Positions 37,783 through 46,238 are shown, counted from the stretch's first letter. The stretch is DNA of 64,000 nucleotides from Lysobacteraceae bacterium (GCA_013823855.1 PNMW01000085.1:1-64000), one strand, 5' to 3'. Numbers and translations: made by a program. Notes: generated by a model from the sequence alone, not told the origin.

Positions 37783-38430
37783 ATGACCCCCAAGAAATTC
37801 CCTGCCTGGCTGTGCGCGCTGGTGCTGAGCGTGAGTGTCGTTGCCGGCACGACCGCGCCGGGCGCTGCCCAGGCGCAGGACGAGCGCAGTGGCGAGCCGG
37901 CCGCCGCCGATGTCGCCCAGGGCCAGCCGGGCGGCGAGATCCCGCAGGAAACCTATTCGCAGGAAGAAACGCTGGCGGCTGCGCAGAAATTCTTCGGTGG
38001 CACCACCAGCGGTCTGGCCAAGGCGATCGAGAAGGCGTTCTCCGAACTCGGCCGCCCGGTCGGCTACATCATCGGCAACGAGGGCTCGGGCGCCTTCGTC
38101 GTCGGCCTGCGCTACGGCGAAGGCGAACTGGTCTACAAGGGCGGCGGCACGACCAAGGTGTACTGGCAGGGCCCATCGGTCGGCTGGGACATCGGCGGCA
38201 ACGCCTCGAAGGTGTTCACGCTGGTCTACGACCTGCGCTGGACCAAGGATCTGTACCAGCGCTTCCCGGGAGTCGACGGCAGCCTCTACGTGGTCGCCGG
38301 TGTCGGCCTGAACTATCAGCGCGCCAACGGCATCACGCTGGCGCCGATCCGCACCGGCGTCGGCCTGCGCGCCGGTGCCAGCGTCGGCTATCTCGCCTAC
38401 ACCCGCGAAAAGCGCATCAACCCGTTCTGA
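37783..38430 (+). CDS. DUF1134 / EipA-family periplasmic protein
   Basis: This 215-residue protein has a signal peptide (residues 1-31, ending AQAQ) and a DUF1134 domain (GGTTSGLAKAIEKAFSELGRPVGYI, then NEGSGAFVVGLRYGEG and PVGYIIGNEG). EipA of this family supports cell-envelope integrity in Brucella and Caulobacter, and the family is mostly alphaproteobacterial. The ribosome-binding site is weak (GGAAAAGG). A GC hairpin follows the gene. Confidence 0.88.
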   Translation: MTPKKFPAWLCALVLSVSVVAGTTAPGAAQAQDERSGEPAAADVAQGQPGGEIPQETYSQEETLAAAQKFFGGTTSGLAKAIEKAFSELGRPVGYIIGNEGSGAFVVGLRYGEGELVYKGGGTTKVYWQGPSVGWDIGGNASKVFTLVYDLRWTKDLYQRFPGVDGSLYVVAGVGLNYQRANGITLAPIRTGVGLRAGASVGYLAYTREKRINPF

Positions 38431-38452
38431 ACGATCGGCATAGATGACAATC

Positions 38453-38472
38453 AGGCCGCCTGCGGGCGGCCT
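38453..38472. terminator. Terminator-like hairpin between EipA and class V aminotransferase genes
   Basis: An 8-bp stem (AGGCCGCC / GGCGGCCT, loop TGCG) lies in the 80-bp convergent gap. The trailing bases (GCCTGCTT) give only a weak T-tract. Confidence 0.5.
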
Positions 38473-38513
38473 GCCTGCTTCCGGGACCCGCGGCGACGGG
38501 CAGCAGGCGGGCT

Positions 38514-39683
38514 TCAGCGAGCCAGCGAGATCACCACCCGGCGCAGCAGTTCGTGGATATCGGCTTCGTCGTGGTAGACCCCGAAGCCGATCCGCAGGCG
38601 ATCGTCGCGGTGATCGCAGACCACCTCGGTCGCGGCCAGCCGTTGCTGCAGCTCGCCGGCCCTGGTCGTGCGGAAGCACAGGAAATTGCCGCGCGGCTGG
38701 CCGCGTCCGGGTATCAGCAGCGCGGCGTTGAGCAGCGGCAGGGCGAGCCGGTCGAGGCCGTCGAGAAACAGATCCTGCAGCGCGGCCACCCGGGCGTGGA
38801 TGCGCGCCGGCGTCAGCTTCTGCGCATGCAGCCAGTCCATCACCGCGTTCAGCCGGTACAGCGCCGTGGCGTCATAGGTCGCGCCCAGGAAGCGCAGGCC
38901 GCCGTCGGCATAGCCGACTTGTCCTGGGCCGCCGCTCAGCGCGGCGAAGCCGGCGAACCAGCCGGTATCGACCGGCCGCAGGGCGATGCCCGGCGGGCAG
39001 TGCATGAAGGCGTTGCCTTCGCCGGACATCGCGTACTTGTAGCCGCCGCCGAGGTAGAACGCGCGGCCGGCAATCGCCGACAGGTCGGTGTGCAGCGCCA
39101 TGTAGCCGTGATAGCCGTCGATCACGATCAGCGTGTCCGGATCGCGCACGGCCTGGACGATCGGCGCCAGTTCGTGGACCAGCCAGCCGGAGTTGTAGAA
39201 GCACTGCGAGAAAAAGACGAGATCGTGGCCGCCGCGCGCGGCGGCCGATGCGAAGCGCTCGGCGAAGCTCGCGAACGGCTCGCTGGCGATGCGTTCGATC
39301 TCGACCTGGCCGGCCTCGGCCATCCGCAGCATCTGCCGGTTGAAGCTGTGGAACTCGCTGTCGGTGCTCAGCACCCGGATCGGTCGCCGCGCGATCGACG
39401 ACATCAGCCGCATCAGCAGTTCATGGGTGTTGCCGGCGAAGCACAGCGTGCCAGGATCGGGCAGATGCAGGATCGTCGCGACATGCGCCTGGGCAGCGGG
39501 AATGACCGCGCCGAAGATTTTCGTCCACTTGTCGTCGGCGAGGTCGGCGGCTTCGGTCCAGGCCTCGGCCTGTGCGTAGTAGCTGACATCCGGCCAGGGG
39601 TGATGGCTGTGGGCCGCGACATGCAGGCGGCCGGGACGGGCGGTCAGGAATCGCGAGAAGTGCAGCTTCCACGAATGATTCAC
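38514..39683 (-). CDS. Class V (kynureninase-like) PLP-dependent aminotransferase/lyase
   Basis: This 389-residue fold-type I enzyme has the PLP lysine in YLGGGYKYAMSGEGNAFMHCP, the preceding VIDGYHGYMAL (Asp contacting the pyridine nitrogen), and FSQCFYNSG earlier, all as in kynureninase and cysteine-desulfurase relatives. The substrate is undetermined. GTG at 39683 overlaps the upstream GNAT gene's TGA (GTGA), so both are translated together. The coupling suggests that the acetyltransferase and the PLP enzyme act on the same or successive metabolites. Confidence 0.85.
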   Translation of the reverse strand: MNHSWKLHFSRFLTARPGRLHVAAHSHHPWPDVSYYAQAEAWTEAADLADDKWTKIFGAVIPAAQAHVATILHLPDPGTLCFAGNTHELLMRLMSSIARRPIRVLSTDSEFHSFNRQMLRMAEAGQVEIERIASEPFASFAERFASAAARGGHDLVFFSQCFYNSGWLVHELAPIVQAVRDPDTLIVIDGYHGYMALHTDLSAIAGRAFYLGGGYKYAMSGEGNAFMHCPPGIALRPVDTGWFAGFAALSGGPGQVGYADGGLRFLGATYDATALYRLNAVMDWLHAQKLTPARIHARVAALQDLFLDGLDRLALPLLNAALLIPGRGQPRGNFLCFRTTRAGELQQRLAATEVVCDHRDDRLRIGFGVYHDEADIHELLRRVVISLAR

Positions 39684-40141
39684 CGGTACTGCCTCTCGTC
39701 TTCGAGCGGCTTCACGAAGTGGAACGAGGTGATCTGCAGCCCTTCGCGGAAGTAGAACTTGTGGGCCTTGAGTCGCGGCGTGCCGGAATCCAGGGTCAGC
39801 TGCGTGCAGCCGAGCGCGCGCGCCTTCGCCTCGCACCAGCCGAGCAGCGCCTTGCCGACGCCCTCGGATCGATGGCCGGCATCGGTGACCAGATCGTCGA
39901 TGTACAGTTCGCTGCGCGAAAAGGTCTTTTCGAGCACGCGCCAGACGGTCAGACCCAGCACCTCGCCGCCGTCGACCGCCACCAGCATGCGGCCGCCGCC
40001 GGCGAACACCCTCAGCATCTGGTCGCTGTAGTTCGGCATCAGCTGCGGGCGGAGCTGGCGATGCACGCTCTCGGCCTGGGCCAGCCATCGGGCCGCGACG
40101 ATGCGGCCGTCGCCATCGGTGACTTCAACGATCTGCAGCAT
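39680..40141 (-). CDS. GNAT family N-acetyltransferase
   Basis: This 153-residue protein has the GNAT motif A in DLVTDAGHRSEGVGKALLGWCEAKA (acetyl-CoA pyrophosphate loop) and a C-terminal beta strand ending FYFREGLQITSFHFVK, as in small-molecule or protein acetyltransferases. The substrate is unknown. It is the first gene of a pair, its stop overlapping the GTG of the class V aminotransferase. ATG at 40141 fits the family start. Confidence 0.88.
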   Translation of the reverse strand: MLQIVEVTDGDGRIVAARWLAQAESVHRQLRPQLMPNYSDQMLRVFAGGGRMLVAVDGGEVLGLTVWRVLEKTFSRSELYIDDLVTDAGHRSEGVGKALLGWCEAKARALGCTQLTLDSGTPRLKAHKFYFREGLQITSFHFVKPLEDERQYR

Positions 40142-40231
40142 GCGGCGTCACCTCGTGGTTCGATTGCGCAGTCTGCGTTTGTCGCACTGCGAGCCGCAAA
40201 TGCTGCGGGCGATCGACCGCCATCCGGCTGC

Positions 40232-40259
40232 TGGACGGGAACTTGCGGCTGCTATGATC
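40232..40259 (+). promoter_or_regulatory. Candidate sigma-70 promoter of the Bax-inhibitor-1 gene
   Basis: TGGACG, 16 bp, TATGAT: the -10 matches TATAAT at five of six bases and the -35 is moderate. It lies 60 bp upstream of the start codon, and the 5' leader ends with AAGGAG. Confidence 0.4.
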
Positions 40260-40318
40260 GGTCCACTCCGGCAGTAGCCCCGCTGCCGATTTACCTTTCA
40301 TTTACAAGGAGCTTGTCG

Positions 40319-41035
40319 ATGAGTACGCCCAATCCGTTCCGCAGTGTTCCGGTCGCCGGTTCCTCCACCACGGGCGCCGGACGCAGCGCGCTCGCCACCA
40401 ACACCGTTCTGCGCAATACCTATCTGTTGCTGTCGGCGACCCTGCTGTTCTCGGCGCTGATGGCCGGCCTGTCGATGGCGATCAACGTGCCGCGCGGCCT
40501 GTCGCTGGTCTGCTCGCTGGTGTCGATGGGCCTGCTCTGGTTCGTGGTGCCGCGCACCGCGAACTCGACCAGCGGCATCTGGGTGGTGTTCGCCGTCACC
40601 GGCCTGCTCGGCTTCGGTCTGGGCCCGATCCTGAACAGCTACATCGGCCGCTTCGCCAATGGCTCGCAGATCGTCATGACCGCCTTCGGCCTGACCGGCA
40701 CGATCTTCGTCGGCCTGTCGGCGTTCGCGGTGAAGTCGGGCCGTGACTTCAGCTTCATGCGCGGCATGATCACCGGCGGCATCCTGATCGCCTTCGTGCT
40801 GTCGATCGGCGCGCTGATCGCCTCGCTGCTCGGCTACCACTTCCAGCCGCTGGTGCTGGCGGTGTCGGCGATGTTCGCGATCCTGATGTGCGGCGTGATC
40901 CTGCTGGAGACCTCGGACGTCGTGAAGGGCTACCAGACCAACTACGTGCTGGCCACCGTCGGCCTGTACCTGGCGATCTACAACCTGTTCGTCAGCCTGC
41001 TGCAGCTGCTCGGCTTCGCTTCCGGCGACGACTGA
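40319..41035 (+). CDS. Bax inhibitor-1 / YccA family membrane protein
   Basis: This 238-residue inner-membrane protein has about seven helices in the BI-1/YccA arrangement: NTVLRNTYLLLSATLLFSALMAGLS, FGLGPILNSYI, and VLETSDVVKGYQTNYVLATVGLYLAIYNLFVSLLQLLG at the end. Bacterial YccA relatives modulate the FtsH protease; others act in Ca2+ handling. ATG at 40319 has AAGGAGC upstream. It is monocistronic, closed by a strong terminator. Confidence 0.92.
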   Translation: MSTPNPFRSVPVAGSSTTGAGRSALATNTVLRNTYLLLSATLLFSALMAGLSMAINVPRGLSLVCSLVSMGLLWFVVPRTANSTSGIWVVFAVTGLLGFGLGPILNSYIGRFANGSQIVMTAFGLTGTIFVGLSAFAVKSGRDFSFMRGMITGGILIAFVLSIGALIASLLGYHFQPLVLAVSAMFAILMCGVILLETSDVVKGYQTNYVLATVGLYLAIYNLFVSLLQLLGFASGDD

Positions 41036-41066
41036 ATCATCGGCGGCACCGTCTGCTGCATCATCG

Positions 41067-41102
41067 AGAACCCCGCGGCCCGCCGCGGGGTTCTTGCTTT
41101 TC
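41067..41102 (+). terminator. Rho-independent terminator after the Bax-inhibitor-1 gene
   Basis: A perfect 12-bp stem (AGAACCCCGCGG / CCGCGGGGTTCT) with loop CCCG is followed by TGCTTTTCC. It lies 31 bp after the stop. Confidence 0.88.
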
Positions 41103-41120
41103 CGCCACCGAACGACTGCC

Positions 41121-41465
41121 ATGAATCTCACTGTCCTCGGCCAGACGGCCGGCCTGCTGGTGCTGTCGAACCTGTTCATGACCTGGGCCTGGTACGGGCA
41201 CCTGCGGACCTTGCACGACAAGCCGCTGTGGCTGGCGATCCTGGCCAGCTGGGGCATCGCGCTGTTCGAGTACATGCTGATGGTGCCGGCCAACCGCGCC
41301 GGCTTCACCACCATGAGCCTCGCGCAGCTGAAGATCCTGCAGGAAGTGATCACGCTGCTGGTCTTCGTGCCGTTTGCGCTGCTGGTGATGAAGCAGCCGC
41401 TGAAGCTCGATTTCCTGTGGGCGGCGCTGTGCATGTGCGGCGCTGTCTATTTCATCTTCCGGTAA
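41121..41465 (+). CDS. DUF486 family small membrane protein
   Basis: This 114-residue protein has four hydrophobic segments, like a half-size DMT transporter. The DUF486 pattern is clear in WAWYGHLR, WGIALFEYMLMVPANRAG and FTTMSLAQLKILQEVITLLVF. Such proteins probably dimerise for transport. ATG at 41121 fits the family start. The amidase gene follows on the same strand, 15 bp away. Confidence 0.9.
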   Translation: MNLTVLGQTAGLLVLSNLFMTWAWYGHLRTLHDKPLWLAILASWGIALFEYMLMVPANRAGFTTMSLAQLKILQEVITLLVFVPFALLVMKQPLKLDFLWAALCMCGAVYFIFR

Positions 41466-41480
41466 GCCGGGCCGGCGGCG

Positions 41481-43001
41481 ATGCCAGCCTACAATCCCTC
41501 TCCGATCCGCTTCCGGCCCCGACCCGTGTTCAAGGAATACCTGCAGTACGACGCCACCGGACTGGCGGCGCTGATTGCCGCTCGCGAAGTCAGCGCCAGC
41601 GAGGTGCTGGACGCGGCGCTGGCCCGGCTCGAAGCGGTCAACCCGCAGATCAACGCTTTCTGCACGCCGATGATCGACGCGGCCCGCACGCGCGCGGCGG
41701 GGCCGCTGAGCGGGCCGTTCGCCGGCGTGCCGTTCCTGATCAAGGACATCGCCCAGCATGTGAAAGGCGTGCCGACCAGCGCGGGGACCGGGGTGCTGAA
41801 GGACTGGTGCCCCGGCGTCAGCTCGGAAATCGTGCTGCGCTTCGAGCGCGCCGGTCTGGTCAGCTTCGGCAAGACCACCTTGCCGGAACTGGCGCTGAAG
41901 GGCTGCACCGAAAGCCGGCTCTGGGGGCCGACGCGAAATCCCTGGAAGCTTGATCGCACGCCGGGCGGCTCGTCCGGCGGCGCGGCGGCGGCTGTGGCAG
42001 CGGGCATCGTGCCGGCAGCCAGTGCCTCCGACGGCGGCGGTTCGATCCGCATTCCAGCCTCGTACTGCGGCCTGTTCGGCCTGCGTCCGGGACGTGGCCG
42101 GGTGCCGCCGGGTCCGACCCATGACGAGTTCTGGGAAGGGGCGTCGAGCGAGCACGCGCTGACCCGCACGGTGCGTGATTCGGCCGGCCTGCTCGACGCG
42201 ATCCACGGCGCCGATCAGGGCAGCCCGTTCCGGATCGCAGCACCCGAGCGGCCGTATGCCGACGAAGTCGGCCGCGATCCCGGTCGCCTGCGGATCGGCT
42301 TCTCGACCGCGTCGCCGATCAACCAGCCGGTCGACCCCGATTACGTCCGTGCCGTCCACGACACCGCGAAGCTGCTGGAAAGCCTCGGTCATCACGTCGA
42401 GGAAGCGCGCCCGGCGATCGATGGCATGGCGCTGGCCCGCTGCTACCTGACCATGTACTACGGCCAGACGGCGGCGGCGGTCGACCATGCCTGCGCGCTC
42501 ACCGGTGCCAGCGAAGCCGATTTCGAGCTGGAAACCCGGGCGCTGGCCCTGTTCGGCCGCAGCCTGACCGCCGGCGAGTATGTGGCGCGGCGGCAGGAAT
42601 GGAACGGCTTCATGCGCGCGCTGGGTGACTTCCACCAGCGCTACGACCTGTATCTGGTCCCATCGGCCGCGCAGGCGCCGGCGCTGATCGGCAGCCAGGA
42701 TCTGCCGCTGGCCGAGCAGATCGGCATCCGCGCCGTGCTCAAGCTGGGCCTGGGCCGGCAGGTGCTGAAGAGCGGGCTGATCGACCGGATCGCCGGCAAG
42801 AGCCTCGGCCGGGTGCCGTTCACCCAGCTGTCGAACCTGACCTTCACGCCGAGCATGTCGGTGCCGCTGCACATGGATCGCGACGGCCTGCCGATCGGCA
42901 TGCAGTTCGTGGCGGCTTCCGGGGGTGAAGGTCTGCTGATCCGGCTGGCGTCGCAGCTGGAAGCGGCGGCGCCGTGGGCGGGGCGGCGGGCGCCGATCTA
43001 G
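41481..43001 (+). CDS. Amidase (amidase signature family)
   Basis: This cytosolic amidohydrolase has the Ser-cisSer-Lys triad: Lys in PFLIKDIAQ, the Gly/Ser-rich GGSSGGAAAAVAAG and the nucleophile region ASDGGGSIRIPAS. The substrate is unknown (amide or nitrile-derived). GTG at 41526 may be the true start, giving 491 residues, because family members usually begin near KEYLQYDATGLA; TACAAT at 41493-41498 could then be a -10. The NYN gene on the opposite strand ends 10 bp away. Confidence 0.9.
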   Translation: MPAYNPSPIRFRPRPVFKEYLQYDATGLAALIAAREVSASEVLDAALARLEAVNPQINAFCTPMIDAARTRAAGPLSGPFAGVPFLIKDIAQHVKGVPTSAGTGVLKDWCPGVSSEIVLRFERAGLVSFGKTTLPELALKGCTESRLWGPTRNPWKLDRTPGGSSGGAAAAVAAGIVPAASASDGGGSIRIPASYCGLFGLRPGRGRVPPGPTHDEFWEGASSEHALTRTVRDSAGLLDAIHGADQGSPFRIAAPERPYADEVGRDPGRLRIGFSTASPINQPVDPDYVRAVHDTAKLLESLGHHVEEARPAIDGMALARCYLTMYYGQTAAAVDHACALTGASEADFELETRALALFGRSLTAGEYVARRQEWNGFMRALGDFHQRYDLYLVPSAAQAPALIGSQDLPLAEQIGIRAVLKLGLGRQVLKSGLIDRIAGKSLGRVPFTQLSNLTFTPSMSVPLHMDRDGLPIGMQFVAASGGEGLLIRLASQLEAAAPWAGRRAPI

Positions 43002-43011
43002 CCGGCGTCGG

Positions 43012-43773
43012 CTACTTCCAGTCGAATGCGGTGGCGTTGCGCGCGCGCGGCTTGCCTTCGCCTTCGACCAGTTCGAAGGCGATCAGCACTTCGCGGGTCT
43101 TCAGGTCGCGGAACCGCTCCGGCGTGACCCGGCGGCCGTCCTCGGTGTAGTCCTGCGCGTACAGGATCACGTCGGTGCGCAGATCCGAGACCGCCAGTCC
43201 TTCGCGCAGCGTCAGATAGGCGAAGCCGCGCTCGTCGACGTAGTGCATGACGCCGATCCGGAACTCGCTCGGCGGCAGCATGTCCGGGATCAGGAAGCCG
43301 TAATGGTGATAGTCGGCCTCGCGCTTCAGGTCGCCGCTGACGTTACCGAAGCTCAGCACGTCGACCCGCTTGCCCTTGTCCTGCAGCGCCCGCACCAGGC
43401 GCAGGAAATCGCCGTCGCCGGTGCCGAGCAGCACGTAGTCGAGGTTCTCGGCCTGCAGCAGCGCGTCGACCGCGAGATCGAGGTCGGCATTGGCCTTGAC
43501 CACGTCGATACCGTCATCGTTGCGATAGCGGCGGGCTTCCTTGAGCACCAGGTGAAAGCCGTTGCGACGCACCGCGTTGCGATGATTTTCCTTGGCCTGC
43601 CGGTAGCTGTCGTCCTCGTCCTCGCGCTGGACGTCGATCGACAGGTAGGCGTTGGCGCGCAGCACGGTGGCGCCCTGGGCTTCGACCAGACGCCGCACGG
43701 TCTCGTAGCGGAAACCGCGACCGCCGGTCCTCGACAGGTTCTCGACGTCGAGAAAGATGCCGGCCTTCAGCAC
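43012..43773 (-). CDS. NYN-domain (LabA-like) nuclease with C-terminal CSD-like domain
   Basis: This 253-residue protein has an N-terminal NYN domain (about 1-165): AGIFLDVENL with its catalytic-type Asp, NADLDLAVDALL, and TGDGDFLRLVRALQDKGKRV, as in LabA/PIN-like RNases. The C-terminal part (about 170-250: GVMHYVDERGFAYLTL...DVILYAQ...VLIAFELVEGEGKPRA) looks like a cold-shock-type RNA-binding barrel, by eye only. The GTG start at 43773 overlaps the upstream stop by one base (TAGTG), so it is coupled to the M23 gene. Its likely target is RNA; the role is unknown. Confidence 0.82.
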   Translation of the reverse strand: MLKAGIFLDVENLSRTGGRGFRYETVRRLVEAQGATVLRANAYLSIDVQREDEDDSYRQAKENHRNAVRRNGFHLVLKEARRYRNDDGIDVVKANADLDLAVDALLQAENLDYVLLGTGDGDFLRLVRALQDKGKRVDVLSFGNVSGDLKREADYHHYGFLIPDMLPPSEFRIGVMHYVDERGFAYLTLREGLAVSDLRTDVILYAQDYTEDGRRVTPERFRDLKTREVLIAFELVEGEGKPRARNATAFDWK

Positions 43774-44519
43774 TACGCGGACTTCGCCCGCTTCGGCGCC
43801 GCGGCAGCGCGCGGACGGCGCACCGGCTTCTTCAGGGCATCGATGCGCAGCAGCAGGTTCGGGTCCGGGCAGCGGGCCAGCCAGGTGGCCTTTTCCGATG
43901 CCCGGCAGACGCCCGGATAGTCGCCTTCGCGACCATCGAGCTCGCGGATGATCTGGAAATGCAGATGCGGGGCCCAGCCGACATTCTCGTGCGGCTGGCC
44001 CAGCGAGCCGATCGGCTCGCCGATCGCCACGGTCTTGCCGCGCTTGGTCAGCTGCAGCGACTGCCGCGACAGATGGCCGTACAGCGTGTGGAAGCGCACG
44101 CCCTGGATCTCGTGCTCGAGGATGATGGTCGGACCGTAATCGCCGAATTCCTTGTTGTCGCGCGTCGAATGCACGACGCCGGGCAGCACCGCGTGAATCA
44201 CCGTGCCGGCCGACAGCCAGAGGTCGACGCCCAGGTGCACGGTGCGCGGCTCCTCCGAGCCGGTGCCGTAGAGATCGCTCATCCGGTACATGGCGCGCTC
44301 CTCGCCGTAGCCGCCGGCCGCGTAATCGGCATTGGCGGCGCGCAGGCGGCGCAGGATCCAGCGATGGAAGGCGCTGGCGTCGGCCGGATCGGTGCCTTCG
44401 AGCGCTTCCGGGCCCGGGCCCAGTGCGAGCGGCAGGCAACGCTTCGCATTCAGCGCGTACGACACCGGGCTCGCGGCCGGCGTCATCGCCAGTAACTTGC
44501 TGAAGTTGTCGCGTCCCAT
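43773..44519 (-). CDS. M23 metallopeptidase-domain protein lacking an evident signal peptide
   Basis: This 248-residue protein has a C-terminal M23 (LytM) domain with zinc ligands in HLGVDLWLSAGTVIHAVLPG and HLHFQI, plus YGHLS. Most M23 enzymes cleave peptidoglycan in the periplasm, but this one starts MGRDNFSKLLAMTPAAS without a hydrophobic core, so export is not supported. The N-terminal 90 residues are unknown. It is translationally coupled to the NYN nuclease. M23-like domains also occur as parts of cytosolic aminotransferase-type proteins, so its substrate may not be peptidoglycan. ATG at 44519 is preferred over the long track extension. Confidence 0.8.
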   Translation of the reverse strand: MGRDNFSKLLAMTPAASPVSYALNAKRCLPLALGPGPEALEGTDPADASAFHRWILRRLRAANADYAAGGYGEERAMYRMSDLYGTGSEEPRTVHLGVDLWLSAGTVIHAVLPGVVHSTRDNKEFGDYGPTIILEHEIQGVRFHTLYGHLSRQSLQLTKRGKTVAIGEPIGSLGQPHENVGWAPHLHFQIIRELDGREGDYPGVCRASEKATWLARCPDPNLLLRIDALKKPVRRPRAAAAPKRAKSA

Positions 44520-44686
44520 CGTCGTCAAACCCTGTCCTGTACGCGAGGGCGTCGTTTCACCAGCAGCGGAACGACGCCCGGGAGTCACCTTGCCACCGCC
44601 GATGTCGACCGCGCCGGAAAGCGCGGCCGACGAGCGGCGGGAAAACCGCCATTGTGCCGTGTGACGCGTCACAAGTCGCCCCTTTG

Positions 44687-45592
44687 TCAGGTCGGAGCCC
44701 GGTTTCGAGGATCGAAATCGGGGAAAAGCACCCGCATCTGCTCGTAAATCTGCTTCTGGGCCTCGCTTTCGGCCGCCGGCGTCTGGACCTGCACGGTGAC
44801 GAACTGATCGCCTGCCGGGCTGCCGGGCAGGCCGCGCCCCTTCAAACGGAGTCTGCGACCAGACAGCGTGCCGGCCGGGAGGTTCAGTTCGACGGTGCCG
44901 CCGAGCGTCGCCACCGGCACCGGTCCGCCGAGGGCGGCTTCCCAGGGTGTGACGTTCAGGGTCATGTGCAGGTCGCGACCGTCCGGCTTGAACAGCGGAT
45001 GCGCCGCGAAGCTGAGTTCCAGCAGCACGTCGCCGCCGCGCGGCGCCTGACCGCCGAGGCGGATGGTCTGGCCGGCGGTGACGCCTTTCGGAATCCGGAC
45101 ATTGAGCGTGCGGTTGCCGATCGAGACGCTGCGCGTCGCGCCGTTGTAGGAATCCTCGATGCCGATCGCAAGCCGGGCCTGCTGGTCGCGGGCGACGCCG
45201 CCGCCGAAATCCTCGTAACCACCGCCACCGCCGAAGCCGGCACCGGCGGCGCCGTTGCCGAACAGGCTGGAAAAGAAGTCCGAGAAGCCGCCTGCATCGC
45301 CATCAAGGCCGGCGCCGCCGGACGCACCACGGCCGCCGCTCCAGCCGGGCGGCGGCGTGAAGCGCTGGCCGTTCTGCCAGTTCGGTCCGAGCTGGTCATA
45401 GGCGGCGCGCTTCTTCGGGTCGCTGAGCACCTCGTTGGCCTCGTTGGCGGCCTTGAAGCGGTCCTCGGCATCCTTGGCCTTGTTCTTGTCGGGATGGAAC
45501 TCGCGCGCCAACTTGCGATAGGCACGCTTGATCTCCGCCTCGCTGGCCGTGCGCGGCACACCCAGAATCTTGTAGTAGTCCTTGTATTCCAT
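44687..45592 (-). CDS. cbpA: DnaJ-like co-chaperone CbpA
   Basis: This 301-residue type II Hsp40 has an N-terminal J domain (residues 4-70, with the HPD motif in REFHPDKN), a Gly/Phe-rich linker (about 75-130) and two C-terminal substrate-binding beta domains with IPKGVTAGQTIRLGG and GDQFVTVQV. It lacks the zinc-finger region of DnaJ, as expected for CbpA. It stimulates DnaK. It lies downstream of the Hsp20 gene, 88 bp away, with an inverted repeat in between. The ribosome-binding site is weak. Confidence 0.9.
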   Translation of the reverse strand: MEYKDYYKILGVPRTASEAEIKRAYRKLAREFHPDKNKAKDAEDRFKAANEANEVLSDPKKRAAYDQLGPNWQNGQRFTPPPGWSGGRGASGGAGLDGDAGGFSDFFSSLFGNGAAGAGFGGGGGYEDFGGGVARDQQARLAIGIEDSYNGATRSVSIGNRTLNVRIPKGVTAGQTIRLGGQAPRGGDVLLELSFAAHPLFKPDGRDLHMTLNVTPWEAALGGPVPVATLGGTVELNLPAGTLSGRRLRLKGRGLPGSPAGDQFVTVQVQTPAAESEAQKQIYEQMRVLFPDFDPRNRAPT

Positions 45593-45611
45593 CGGGTTCC
45601 GGAAAACGGAT

Positions 45612-45649
45612 GCGGGGCGTCACGGCGCCGGTTGGCCGCGACGCCCCGC
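45612..45649 (-). repeat. 10-bp inverted repeat between Hsp20 and cbpA genes
   Basis: GCGGGGCGTC / GACGCCCCGC are separated by 18 bases that can pair further (CGGCGCCG). On the minus strand it lies after the Hsp20 gene and 20 bp before the cbpA start, followed by ATCCGTTTTCC. It may terminate Hsp20 transcription or fold in the cbpA leader as a temperature-sensitive structure. The sequence cannot decide between these. Confidence 0.55.
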
Positions 45650-45680
45650 AATGTACGTCAACAGTTGGTGGTCGATCGGT

Positions 45681-46148
45681 TCAGTGGGCCACGGAGATGC
45701 GACGCGGCTGCGCGGTCGGCCGTTTCGGAATCACGACCTCGAGGACGCCGTTGGCGCCGCGGGCGCTGACCGCCTCGGAGTCGACGGTATCCGGCAGGCT
45801 GAAACGCCGGAAGAAGCGTCCGTGCGCGCGTTCGATGCGGCGGCGTTCGACGGCGCCGGCCGGGTTGCCGGCATCGGCGTCCTTCTCGCGGCTGCCGCTC
45901 AGGGTAAGCACACCCTTTTCCAGGGTCACGTCGATGCTCGCAGGATCGACACCCGGCACGTCGGCGTGCAGCACGAAGCGGTCGGCGTACTCGGCGATGT
46001 CGACGGCCGGCGCCCAGTCGGCGGTGGCGCTCGACGAGGCATCGTTGGCGACGGCGCTGTCGCCGTGGACATAGCGGTTGAATTCATTGAGAAGCTCCCG
46101 GTGCATCGCCCAGGGCCCGAAAGTGCGTTCGCGGATCAAGTTGGACAT
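45681..46148 (-). CDS. Small heat-shock protein (Hsp20/alpha-crystallin)
   Basis: This 155-residue ATP-independent holdase has a variable N-terminus and an alpha-crystallin domain (about residues 45-140). Visible signatures are DIAEYADRFVLHADVPGVDPASIDV, GVLTLSGSRE and GRFFRRFSLPDTVD...GVLEVVIPKR. It ends PRRISVAH, with no obvious IxI tail. ATG at 46148 has GGAGG upstream. A sigma-32-like promoter is at 46213-46238. It precedes cbpA in a chaperone pair. Confidence 0.92.
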   Translation of the reverse strand: MSNLIRERTFGPWAMHRELLNEFNRYVHGDSAVANDASSSATADWAPAVDIAEYADRFVLHADVPGVDPASIDVTLEKGVLTLSGSREKDADAGNPAGAVERRRIERAHGRFFRRFSLPDTVDSEAVSARGANGVLEVVIPKRPTAQPRRISVAH

Positions 46149-46212
46149 GGAAACCTCCAGCGGTAGTTGCGGGGAAGAGGAGCAGGTCCCTGACCTGCCC
46201 ACGTCCCGAACG

Positions 46213-46238
46213 CTAGGGTCGGCTGGCGCCCGTTCAAG
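46213..46238 (-). promoter_or_regulatory. Candidate heat-shock (sigma-32-type) promoter of the Hsp20 gene
   Basis: On the minus strand CTTGAA is followed after 14 bp by CCCTAG. The consensus is CTTGAA, 13-15 bp, CCCCAT, so the -35 is perfect and the -10 partial. It lies 65-90 bp upstream of the Hsp20 ATG and overlaps the last few bases of the second chemosensory CheW gene. Confidence 0.5.
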
